A DNA stretch of 47,686 nt from Hallerella porci (GTDB taxonomy: Bacteria > Fibrobacterota > Fibrobacteria > Fibrobacterales > Fibrobacteraceae), in contig NZ_QGHD01000018.1 in NCBI RefSeq assembly GCF_003148885.1, forward strand, positions 1 to 47,686, read 5' to 3'. Shown here one piece after another: positions 7,137 to 13,592 of the stretch. The notes under the pieces are model-generated. The model was not told the DNA's origin. It saw nothing but the letters and a program-made list of their open reading frames with translations, and did no database searches. How positions within the stretch are numbered: position 1 is the stretch's first letter; every line of letters starts with the position of its first letter. The position numbers and the translations under genes are program-made.

Positions 7137-8730
7137 TGAGAGTGCTGACTTGGACGTCCCAACTCTGTCCGTTCAAAGCCACACGATACGTATTCGTACC
7201 TTGGACTTTCATGCCTGCCGTATTGACGGCAGCAGCAGCCGGTTTTGCAGCGGCAGCCGGAGCAGCGTTCGGGTCTTTTTTCGGAACGCCGATATGACGA
7301 TTTCCCTTGAGGAAGTCGATACCCTTGTTTCCGCCCTTCGTTTGGAGGCAGCCGGTGATGAAGATATTTTCATCGTTCACCGGAAGGTTATTTTCTTCCA
7401 AAAGTTTCTTCGCTTTCGGAATGCCCGGTTCGAGAATTTCTGCAGCGCACTTGACGCCCGGATAAGCTTCAGCAAACGGCTTCTTCTTCATCTGGTCTGC
7501 AGCGATCTTCACGAGTTCTGCATCCGGTTCGCACGGAGTCTTTCCGAGATAGCCGAGAATCATGTTGCCATAACCTTCGGTCATCTTATGCCACGTATCC
7601 AAGCCCTTCGACTTGTTCACGGTATTCACATAAGCTTGCTGGAAGTAGTACTGCGAAACCGGCGTCACCGACGAAGCAAAACCACCACGACGAACGCATT
7701 CGCTCATATTCGCAATCACCTGCGGATACAAGTGGAAAGTCTTCGTTTCGCGCATCATAAGAGTGTTTGCGGTCAAAGCACCCCCCGGCATCGGGGAGAA
7801 GATAACTTCCGAAGAAGTCTGGAGAGCTTCTGGCGGGAAGTTGTAATCCTTCAAGCATTCCACAGCCACATTGTTCGCTTCCATGAGCTTAGGAATTGCA
7901 TTGTCATCAACAATACCATCTTCGCCGAGAGCAAGCGCGTAATCTGTACCCTTGAGCGCATGATACATGCTGAAAAGATCCGGCTGAGAAGTTCCACCCG
8001 AAAGCGGTTTACGAGCGAGGTCAATACCATCAGCACCGCCTTCAATAGCTGCGACATATTGACGAAGACCCGTTCCACAAGTTTCGTGCGAGTGAATGCG
8101 AAGTTCCACTTTATCGCCGAGGAGTTTGCGGGCACGCTTAAAGGTTTCGTAAACTTTCATCGGGTTTGCGGTACCCGAAGCATCCTTAAAGCAAACAGAA
8201 GCAAACGGAACGCCTGCGTCCAAAATGCTCTTCAAAACTTTTTCATAGAAATCCGGATCGTGTGCGCCTTTGCAACCGAGCGGAAGTTCCATCATCGTCA
8301 CCACGACTTCGTGTTCCAAACCTGCATCGGTAATGCACTTACCCGAATAAATGAGGTTGTTCACATCGTTCAACGCGTCGAAGTTACGAATGCGGGTCAT
8401 GCCGTGCTTCTTAAACATCTTTGCGTGGAGATCGATCATATCATACGGCTGCGGAGCGAGAGCCACCACGTTAATGCCGCGGGCAAGAGTCTGCAAACGA
8501 GCCTTCGGGCCGACAGTCTTGCGGAAAGTATCCATCATATCAAATGCGTCTTCACCGCAGTTTTGGTAAAGAGCTTGGAAACGAGCACCGCCACCTGCTT
8601 CGAAGTGAGTAATGCCAGCTGCAGCTGCTGCTTCAACCGCCGGCATAAAGTCTTTCATAAAGACGCGGGCACCGAAGATGGACTGGAATCCATCACGGAA
8701 AGAGGTATCCTGAAAAAGAATTTTCTTCAT
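7132..8730 (-). CDS. Biotin-dependent carboxyltransferase (OadA/PycB-like), biotinyl domain incomplete
   Basis: This 532-residue protein is related to the oxaloacetate decarboxylase alpha and pyruvate carboxylase B subunits, which move CO2 between biotin and pyruvate/oxaloacetate. The TIM-barrel domain opens with DTSFRDGFQS (8-17; usually DTTLRDxxQS). It has the catalytic Lys at about 182 (CFKDASGT) and the metal-binding HxH at 213-215 (HSHETCG). The conserved carboxylase domain continues to about 485, followed by an Ala/Pro linker. The last 19 residues (TYRVALNGQSWDVQVSTLK) look like the first strands of a biotinyl domain, but the protein stops there, with no AMKM biotin site. A separate carrier protein would be needed. 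The stop codon lies inside a palindromic repeat. Confidence 0.8.
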   Translation of the reverse strand: MKKILFQDTSFRDGFQSIFGARVFMKDFMPAVEAAAAAGITHFEAGGGARFQALYQNCGEDAFDMMDTFRKTVGPKARLQTLARGINVVALAPQPYDMIDLHAKMFKKHGMTRIRNFDALNDVNNLIYSGKCITDAGLEHEVVVTMMELPLGCKGAHDPDFYEKVLKSILDAGVPFASVCFKDASGTANPMKVYETFKRARKLLGDKVELRIHSHETCGTGLRQYVAAIEGGADGIDLARKPLSGGTSQPDLFSMYHALKGTDYALALGEDGIVDDNAIPKLMEANNVAVECLKDYNFPPEALQTSSEVIFSPMPGGALTANTLMMRETKTFHLYPQVIANMSECVRRGGFASSVTPVSQYYFQQAYVNTVNKSKGLDTWHKMTEGYGNMILGYLGKTPCEPDAELVKIAADQMKKKPFAEAYPGVKCAAEILEPGIPKAKKLLEENNLPVNDENIFITGCLQTKGGNKGIDFLKGNRHIGVPKKDPNAAPAAAAKPAAAAVNTAGMKVQGTNTYRVALNGQSWDVQVSTLK

Positions 8731-8742
8731 AGGTATTCCAAT

Positions 8743-8759
8743 GGGGGAATCACACCCCC
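8743..8759 (-). promoter_or_regulatory. G5/C5 hairpin in the leader of the carboxyltransferase gene
   Basis: On the minus strand GGGGG-TGTGATT-CCCCC forms a 5-bp all-GC stem, ending 12 nt before the ATG at 8730. It would lie in or next to the ribosome-binding region and could affect translation or RNA stability. The start has no clear Shine-Dalgarno sequence, only GGAAT about 8 nt upstream. Confidence 0.4.
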
Positions 8760-8794
8760 TGTCTGAGGGTCAATTTTTTGGGCAAATATAAAAA

Positions 8795-8986
8795 TTAAAT
8801 CTCTTCATTATTCGAAGGTTCTTCTTCGGCGCAGTTCGGGGAACCCGGATCATTTGCGCATTCATCCGAAGTATTTGAAGAACTGGACTTTGCCGAATCA
8901 TCTGAACTAGAACTGTTATCGCAAGCGGTAAAAGCGAGCGCTGCGACAGAGAGAATTAAAAATGCAAGAGTATAGATTTTTTTCAT
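8795..8986 (-). CDS. Small Ser/Asp-rich lipoprotein
   Basis: The protein has 63 residues: a lipoprotein signal peptide (MKKIYTLAFLILSVAALAFTAC), then a short polar tail of Ser, Asp, Asn and Glu with two Cys in DECANDPGSPNCAEEE. After processing, only about 40 residues would remain on the lipid anchor. No family is recognised. Small Ser-rich lipoproteins of this kind often come from longer surface proteins that keep only the anchor and linker, so it may be a remnant, but it has an excellent TATAAT box 6 nt before the ATG and an intact frame. It stands alone, 64 bp upstream of the carboxyltransferase gene. Confidence 0.7.
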   Translation of the reverse strand: MKKIYTLAFLILSVAALAFTACDNSSSSDDSAKSSSSNTSDECANDPGSPNCAEEEPSNNEEI

Positions 8987-8992
8987 GTTGCT

Positions 8993-8998
8993 ATTATA
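8993..8998 (-). promoter_or_regulatory. TATAAT box 6 nt before the small lipoprotein start
   Basis: On the minus strand a perfect TATAAT is followed by AGCAAC and then the ATG at 8986. The expected transcription start therefore falls on the start codon. No convincing -35 at 16-18 bp and no Shine-Dalgarno sequence are present, so this is a candidate leaderless promoter. Confidence 0.5.
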
Positions 8999-9135
8999 GA
9001 TTTTTTTCTTCCAAAAAGCCCGCCGCCCATCCGAAAATTTCCGTTATTGACGCTTGAAAATTGATGAATGCGCCAGAAAAAATTCCATATTTGTCACAAG
9101 TTCACTTTTTCGTTTTCCCGAGAAAATTTTTCCAA

Positions 9136-9166
9136 CAAAAAAGACCCGCACAAGCGAGCCTTTTTT
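9136..9166 (-). terminator. Intrinsic terminator downstream of the HU gene
   Basis: On the minus strand GGCTCGC-TTGT-GCGGGTC (9160-9143) forms a 7-bp stem with one wobble pair, followed by a run of T (A-run 9136-9142 on the plus strand). T6 on the plus strand at 9161-9166 makes it potentially bidirectional. It lies 20 bp beyond the HU stop codon. Confidence 0.8.
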
Positions 9167-9186
9167 GCATTTCGAAAATCGTCGAA

Positions 9187-9483
9187 TTACTTCTTCGGAG
9201 CCTTGGACTTCTTAGCGGTTTCCTTGAGTTCGGAACCGACCTTGAAGGAGACAGCCTTAGTAGCCTTGATTTTAATCGTTGCGCCAGTAGCCGGATTGTG
9301 GCCAGTGCGAGCCTTACGTTCCTTCACGCTGAAGGTGCCAAAGCCGATGAGCTGAACCGGGCCACCCTTCTTGATGCCTTCGGTGATGCCGTCGAGGACA
9401 GCGTTGACAGCAGCTGTTGCAGCCACTTTCGTTTCGATGTTTGCAGCCTTCTGAACGAATTCAATGAGGTCTTGCTTATTCAT
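9187..9483 (-). CDS. HU-family nucleoid DNA-binding protein
   Basis: This 98-residue histone-like protein binds and bends DNA in the nucleoid as a dimer. The start MNKQDLIEFVQKAANI, the dimerisation core GFGTFSVKERKARTG and the DNA-binding arm HNPATGATIKIKATKAVSFKVG are characteristic. The Pro at the arm tip (NPATG) that intercalates DNA is present. A short Lys-rich tail (KKSKAPKK) follows the arm. Translation signals are strong: AAGGAG 8 nt before ATG 9483, and a near-consensus promoter (TTGATT, 16 bp, TATAAT) about 40 bp upstream, fitting an abundant protein. A terminator follows. HU and IHF subunits are hard to separate by eye, so no symbol is given. Confidence 0.95.
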   Translation of the reverse strand: MNKQDLIEFVQKAANIETKVAATAAVNAVLDGITEGIKKGGPVQLIGFGTFSVKERKARTGHNPATGATIKIKATKAVSFKVGSELKETAKKSKAPKK

Positions 9484-9525
9484 AGGATTGTTTCTCCTTG
9501 ATAGATTTTGGATTTTGATGTATTT

Positions 9526-9553
9526 ATTATACCTTTTTTCTGCCGTAAATCAA
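9526..9553 (-). promoter_or_regulatory. Sigma-70-type promoter of the HU gene
   Basis: On the minus strand TTGATT (9553-9548), a 16-bp spacer and TATAAT (9531-9526) lie upstream of a leader of about 35 nt and a strong AAGGAG ribosome-binding site. It is the clearest conventional promoter in the window, in contrast with the leaderless-type starts seen elsewhere. Confidence 0.8.
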
Positions 9554-9589
9554 GAGTTTTTCGCAGAAAAATTGTATAAAAGCCTTATT

Positions 9590-10801
9590 TTATGGGGATT
9601 TTGTGTCCTCTGTTACGCTAGAATCCTTTCTGCGACGCGGAAATATGCGATGTTCCACGTATTCTTGAACCACAGCGATGACGATACAAGTAAACGGAAT
9701 TGCACAAACGAGCCCGATAAATCCCAATAATTTTCCCCAAACGGAAATGGAAAGCAGGATTAAAACCGGCGGTAAATTCATCTCGGTGCCGACGATGCGC
9801 GGAATAATCAACATATCTTCGATGATTTGAATGACCAAGTAAATTGCCGCAATCATGAGGATAACTTCCCAGAACGGAATGCCCGTATCAAAGGAATAAA
9901 TGATTCCGAGGAAAAACGCCACCGGCATACTTGCAATTTGCAAATACGGCACCATATTCAAAATGCCGATAAAAAGTCCGAAGACAATGCCCATCGGAAA
10001 TCCGAGGACACCAAATGCGATGGAATATAAAATGCCGACGATGAGGGCGACCAAACTTTGACTGCGAAAATACGCTTTCATCAACTGATTTGTTTTGCGG
10101 AGAAAATCCGGTTTTTCGTTGTTTTCAATCGGCATTAAAACGCGAATTTTGCGGGCAATTTTCGGCATATCCATCATCAAAAATGTGGTGTACATAATGA
10201 TGAAAACAATGCTCACCAAAGTGAAAACAATTGACGCTGTTCCCGAAAGAACTCCCATTGCGCCCGGTAAAAGTTTTCCAATCATCGACTGCGCAGTTTC
10301 CCAAAAGTTGATATCTTGCAACGATTCTAAGAAGCGCGCGCCCGCTGTAAAGTTCTGCAATTCTCCGCGCCAATCCGATGGAATGAGAGCAAGAATTTCT
10401 TGAATCCACGCGGTATCGGACATAAATTTTTTGATGAGATAACCGAAGTGGCTAAATTCTTCGCTGATTTGCGGAATAAAAATTAAGCAGAAACTCGTAA
10501 TCACCGAAGCGACTAAAATGAGAGTCACAATCGTCGCAAAAATGCGCGCAGCTCGTTTCGGAATGCGGCGCAGTTTTGGTTTTCGCAAAAGGATACGGAA
10601 CCATTCTTCAATTTTATCGACGACCGGATTTAAAATGTAGGCGATTAAAAATGCCCCGACAAAAGGAGCGAGAACATTTCGCAAATAATACAATAACGCC
10701 GAAGCGCAAATCGCCACAATTAAAATGGTGAAATACTTTAATTTGATTCTTGTGTTGAGCGACGAATCTGTAGTTTTTTCAACGCTGTTTTTTTCTTCCA
10801 T
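9590..10801 (-). CDS. AI-2E family transporter (PF01594), permease-like membrane protein
   Basis: This 403-residue integral membrane protein belongs to the AI-2E/UPF0118 family. It has two N-terminal TM helices (about 24-58, including YYLRNVLAPFVGAFLIAYIL), a helical cytoplasmic region, then a C-terminal set of about five to six TM helices with the conserved GILNMVPYLQ and LLSISVWGKLLGFIGLVCAIP segments. Members are linked to AI-2 export (TqsA), Na+/H+ antiport or peptide/folate transport, so the substrate cannot be given. The N-terminus overlaps the 3' end of the upstream gene by 23 nt. It is last in the four-gene set 12732 to 9590; the HU promoter follows. Confidence 0.85.
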   Translation of the reverse strand: MEEKNSVEKTTDSSLNTRIKLKYFTILIVAICASALLYYLRNVLAPFVGAFLIAYILNPVVDKIEEWFRILLRKPKLRRIPKRAARIFATIVTLILVASVITSFCLIFIPQISEEFSHFGYLIKKFMSDTAWIQEILALIPSDWRGELQNFTAGARFLESLQDINFWETAQSMIGKLLPGAMGVLSGTASIVFTLVSIVFIIMYTTFLMMDMPKIARKIRVLMPIENNEKPDFLRKTNQLMKAYFRSQSLVALIVGILYSIAFGVLGFPMGIVFGLFIGILNMVPYLQIASMPVAFFLGIIYSFDTGIPFWEVILMIAAIYLVIQIIEDMLIIPRIVGTEMNLPPVLILLSISVWGKLLGFIGLVCAIPFTCIVIAVVQEYVEHRIFPRRRKDSSVTEDTKSP

Positions 10802-11513
10802 AACGAATCATCCCCAGTATGTAAAGACCTGTGAAAAGAATAAATAAAACAAGACTTGTCCCGATGACAAATCGATTGGGTCCAAAAAATTCTAAATGAG
10901 AAATTTCAATTTCGGACGGAAGCCCAAGAAGTGTTCCTCGTCCAGTTTCGACGGCGACTTGCACCACATGATTCATATACAAATTCGAATCCGGTTCTAC
11001 GCCGTGAATGTCAAACCAAATTTTATTCGGACGAATTTTTGCAAGCGATAAACGATGCTCCGTATAATAACGCGTCGCAGGGATGTCTAAGCGGAGCGGG
11101 CGAAGAGAAAGCGGATCGCCGATGTGAGATGCTACGGGATCCGTCACGCCGAGAACGAGCGCAATATCCGAACTCGCCCGAAAACGAATTATCACCGAAT
11201 CCATATTGGAAAAATCAACGCCGTGAAGCGAAAGCGCATTCATTCCTCTTCCCATCGGAAATTCCACGCCTGCATGCGGATGATAAATGCCCGAATTTAA
11301 AACGATTCGAAGCGCAACCGCACTATCGCTTTCAAAAAATTCCGCAGTCGAAAATCCCTCTTCGCGACTATCCGTATAAATTCGCGGAGGATTATATTCT
11401 GGCTCTTTTGGCCAAACGCAAATATGTTCTTCGCGAAAAACAAAAAAGAAAACGCCTAAGAGAAGAAACGCAACCGCATAAACGACCGAAAATTTAACTC
11501 GATTATTTTTCAT
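10779..11513 (-). CDS. Membrane-anchored periplasmic beta-rich protein, unknown function (copy B)
   Basis: An upstream in-frame ATG at 11561 exists, but ATG 11513 gives a proper N-terminus (MKNNRVKFSVVYAVAFLLLG) and an ATGA overlap with the previous gene, so I start there (244 residues). Layout: one TM helix (about 8-28), a periplasmic domain of about 180 residues rich in beta strands, and a C-terminal TM helix (VIGTSLVLFILFTGLYILGM) with a basic tail. The middle domain, with strands such as MDSVIIRFRASSDIALVL, recalls the jelly-roll of carbohydrate-binding or CIA30-like modules, but this is by eye only. The next upstream gene has the same TM-domain-TM plan and looks like a diverged paralogue. 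Confidence 0.7.
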   Translation of the reverse strand: MKNNRVKFSVVYAVAFLLLGVFFFVFREEHICVWPKEPEYNPPRIYTDSREEGFSTAEFFESDSAVALRIVLNSGIYHPHAGVEFPMGRGMNALSLHGVDFSNMDSVIIRFRASSDIALVLGVTDPVASHIGDPLSLRPLRLDIPATRYYTEHRLSLAKIRPNKIWFDIHGVEPDSNLYMNHVVQVAVETGRGTLLGLPSEIEISHLEFFGPNRFVIGTSLVLFILFTGLYILGMIRYGRKKQR

Positions 11514-12208
11514 TTTTTCTTCTTCAAAAATCCGAGAGCGATGACGACGATGACGACGCACGCGATTAAGAAAATCGCTAATTCAATAGAGCCTGTTCCC
11601 TTCGCAGCAATTTTCGTAAAGCGGAAATGCATCGGTTCGCCGCGTTTTACATCCCAGCCCGGAGTCACTTCAAACCGCGAAACATGTTCTTTGTGACGTT
11701 GCATCAATTCTTTGGCAACGCCATTTTTCTGGAACCAAAAATCGGGAACGTAAAATTCTTGAAAAGGAATTGCGATGTGATTTTCGCCTTTTTTCAAAGG
11801 GATTTCTTTGAGCAGTTGACGAAAAGTGGTGAGAGAATCTTTGTTCGTCACATCGGGATCATACGTCCAAACTTTTGCGATAATTTCTGTTTCGGTTTCC
11901 GAATAAACATCTAATAAAATCGAATCGACAAGGCTCCAATTTTCATAATTGAATTGCCAAATGACGCCGCACCAAGCGCCTTTCGAAGTATCCATTCCTA
12001 GTGTGCAGCGAAAATCTAAAACCGAATCCGACAATTCCATTTTTGCTTTCGAAGATCCACCGTCCGAAAGGTCGTCGTAAGCCATCAATTTTTCGGTCGC
12101 GGAAAGCGGAAACACTTGCACTAAAAATTCACGCTTCGGAATTAACACGTAAGCGATGAACATACAAATAATGGCTAAGGAAAGGATTGCGAGTTTTTTC
12201 GCCATCAT
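11510..12208 (-). CDS. Membrane-anchored periplasmic beta-rich protein, unknown function (copy A)
   Basis: The protein has 232 residues with the same plan as its downstream neighbour: an N-terminal TM helix (LAILSLAIICMFIAYVLIP), a periplasmic beta-rich domain with DFRCTLGMDTSKGAWCGVIW and KKGENHIAIPFQEFYVPDFW, and a C-terminal TM helix (ELAIFLIACVVIVVIALGFL) ending in KKKK. The middle part again suggests a ligand-binding jelly-roll of the CIA30/CBM type (aromatic-rich, with a 'GENHIAIPF' strand), but no family is certain and no catalytic motif or signalling output domain is present. Start ATG 12208 or 12205; the ATGs overlap the stop of the zinc-ribbon gene. The sequence supports coupled synthesis of all three proteins. 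Confidence 0.7.
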   Translation of the reverse strand: MMAKKLAILSLAIICMFIAYVLIPKREFLVQVFPLSATEKLMAYDDLSDGGSSKAKMELSDSVLDFRCTLGMDTSKGAWCGVIWQFNYENWSLVDSILLDVYSETETEIIAKVWTYDPDVTNKDSLTTFRQLLKEIPLKKGENHIAIPFQEFYVPDFWFQKNGVAKELMQRHKEHVSRFEVTPGWDVKRGEPMHFRFTKIAAKGTGSIELAIFLIACVVIVVIALGFLKKKK

Positions 12209-12732
12209 TTCTCCGCGGGCTTTTCGAGAATTTCCTGAAATTTCATTTTGTATTGCATCGTTTCAAATGCATCTTCTTCGGGTGCGCCCGATCCAAAAAT
12301 TTTATCCACGATTTTGGAAAGGAAAACGATAAAACCAAAATGATGTTTTTGTTTGGACGAAAGAAACATTTCGTCCGAAGGCGAGCCGACCATTCTGCGT
12401 AAAATCGTATGCATCGTCGATGCGGGAAGCTGAAACATTTCGCAGCAAGAAGCGACTTTTCCCGGAATGCCGTAATCGGGCAATTTTCCGTCGACGAGTT
12501 TTTCGCCGTGATCAATGCAAACCGAATTTTCATCGGCTTCGACCCAATCCGCATTGCGTTCTTCTAATGCTTTCAGCCAAAGTTCGCGAGTTTTATCATA
12601 AACTTCTCGCCGAAATGCCATCGTTTTATCGCTCGGAAAAAATGTTCCTAGGCAATGCGGACAAATGCGCAGGTCAAAGCGGGAAAGTTCGACTTTTTTC
12701 GTTTCGGATTTACAGAAGGGGCATTGGCTCAT
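12205..12732 (-). CDS. Zinc-ribbon protein, function unknown
   Basis: The 175-residue protein begins with a four-Cys zinc ribbon (MSQCPFCKSETKK then ICPHCLGTFFPSDKT), close to the TFIIB-type ribbon (zf-TFIIB) of small bacterial proteins. A polar middle carries further possible metal ligands (VCIDHGEK, ASCCEMFQLPAS), and a hydrophobic patch (HHFGFIVFLSKIVDKIFG) near 130-150 could be a membrane-associated helix. There is no signal peptide. It is first in a four-gene set with two membrane beta-proteins and an AI-2E-type permease, joined by overlapping start and stop codons, so it may act with them in the membrane. Its start codon is only 29 bp from the divergent YbbN-like gene. Confidence 0.7.
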   Translation of the reverse strand: MSQCPFCKSETKKVELSRFDLRICPHCLGTFFPSDKTMAFRREVYDKTRELWLKALEERNADWVEADENSVCIDHGEKLVDGKLPDYGIPGKVASCCEMFQLPASTMHTILRRMVGSPSDEMFLSSKQKHHFGFIVFLSKIVDKIFGSGAPEEDAFETMQYKMKFQEILEKPAEK

Positions 12733-12741
12733 CGTTCTTAG

Positions 12742-12754
12742 AAAATAGTAAATT
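12742..12754. promoter_or_regulatory. Back-to-back -10-like boxes in a 29-bp divergent spacer
   Basis: TAAATT (12749-12754, plus) is followed by 7 nt and ATG 12762. TATTTT (12747-12742, minus) is followed by 9 nt and the ATG at 12732. The whole divergent spacer is 29 bp with no Shine-Dalgarno sequence on either side, leaving essentially no room for untranslated leaders. The -35 region of each promoter would have to lie inside the other gene. Confidence 0.45.
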
Positions 12755-12761
12755 TTAGTCT

Positions 12762-13586
12762 ATGGCAAAAGTAATCTCTGTTACAGTTCAAAATTTTCAG
12801 TCCGAGGTGATGACCGAAGCGGAAACACGCCCCGTTGTTTTGACCTTTGCATCTTCTCAGATGCCCGACTGCGCTTCTTATAATCAAATTCTCGAAAAAC
12901 TTTCTTCGGAACTCGATTTCACTTTAGGCGAAGTGAGTTTGGATGAACCCGATAATATGGCGTTCGTGCAATCTTTCCGCATTCAAAATTTACCGTTTGT
13001 CGTCGTCCTTTCAAAAGGCGAAATGGCTGATGCCATTCAAGGCGCACTCCCCGAAGATGAACTCAAAAAGCGCTTGTCAAAATTTTTCATTTCCGATGAA
13101 GAGCGCGCAAAAATGGCGATGGAAGATGCAATCGCCGAAGGAAATTATGCGGAAGCGCTTCCGCTTGTGCAAAGCGAAATGGCGAAAAATCCAAGCGATG
13201 ATCATCTGAAAATTCTTCTCGCCAAATGCGAACTCGGGCTCGGTAACGCCGAAAACGCCAAAGAAATTTTGCAAAAAATTTCGGAAAATAGCGCAGAATT
13301 TGCAACCGCAAAATCTCTGCTCGATTTGATGGATTTACTCGTCGAAGCGGCGAAAACAAATCCGGTCGAAGGCGATGCAAAAAAATTCCGCGACGCCTGC
13401 AAAGACGCTGCCCGCAAAGATTATCGTTCTGCGCTCGAAGGATTTTTTCAGCTGGCTCTTTCGAATCCCGATTTTCAAGATGGCGCACCGAAAAAATCGA
13501 TGCTCGTTCTCTTCAGCGCTCTCGGGCCCAAAGAACCGCTCACTTGGGAATATCGCAGTAAACTGAACACATTCCTCTTCATTTAA
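12762..13586 (+). CDS. YbbN/CnoX-like thioredoxin-fold + TPR protein
   Basis: This 274-residue protein has the YbbN (CnoX) layout: an N-terminal thioredoxin fold (about 1-108), then TPR-type helices (about 112-200) and a C-terminal helical domain. In E. coli CnoX is a chaperone-like holdase working with DnaK and GroEL. The thioredoxin active site is degenerate: SSQMPDC stands where WCxxC would be, leaving one Cys, so redox activity is unlikely. The cis-Pro loop is kept (IQNLPFVVVLSKGE). No signal peptide is present, so it is cytosolic. No Shine-Dalgarno sequence is seen; a TAAATT box lies 7 nt before the start. The M16 protease gene follows by 6 bp. Confidence 0.82.
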   Translation: MAKVISVTVQNFQSEVMTEAETRPVVLTFASSQMPDCASYNQILEKLSSELDFTLGEVSLDEPDNMAFVQSFRIQNLPFVVVLSKGEMADAIQGALPEDELKKRLSKFFISDEERAKMAMEDAIAEGNYAEALPLVQSEMAKNPSDDHLKILLAKCELGLGNAENAKEILQKISENSAEFATAKSLLDLMDLLVEAAKTNPVEGDAKKFRDACKDAARKDYRSALEGFFQLALSNPDFQDGAPKKSMLVLFSALGPKEPLTWEYRSKLNTFLFI

Positions 13587-13592
13587 TTTTTT

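Noticed and set aside
7150-8766. 538-codon open frame on the plus strand opposite the carboxyltransferase gene
   Set aside because: It is fully antisense to a gene with clear motifs and codon use; the composition (Arg, His, Phe, Ser-rich) is typical of a codon-bias shadow and no domain is visible.
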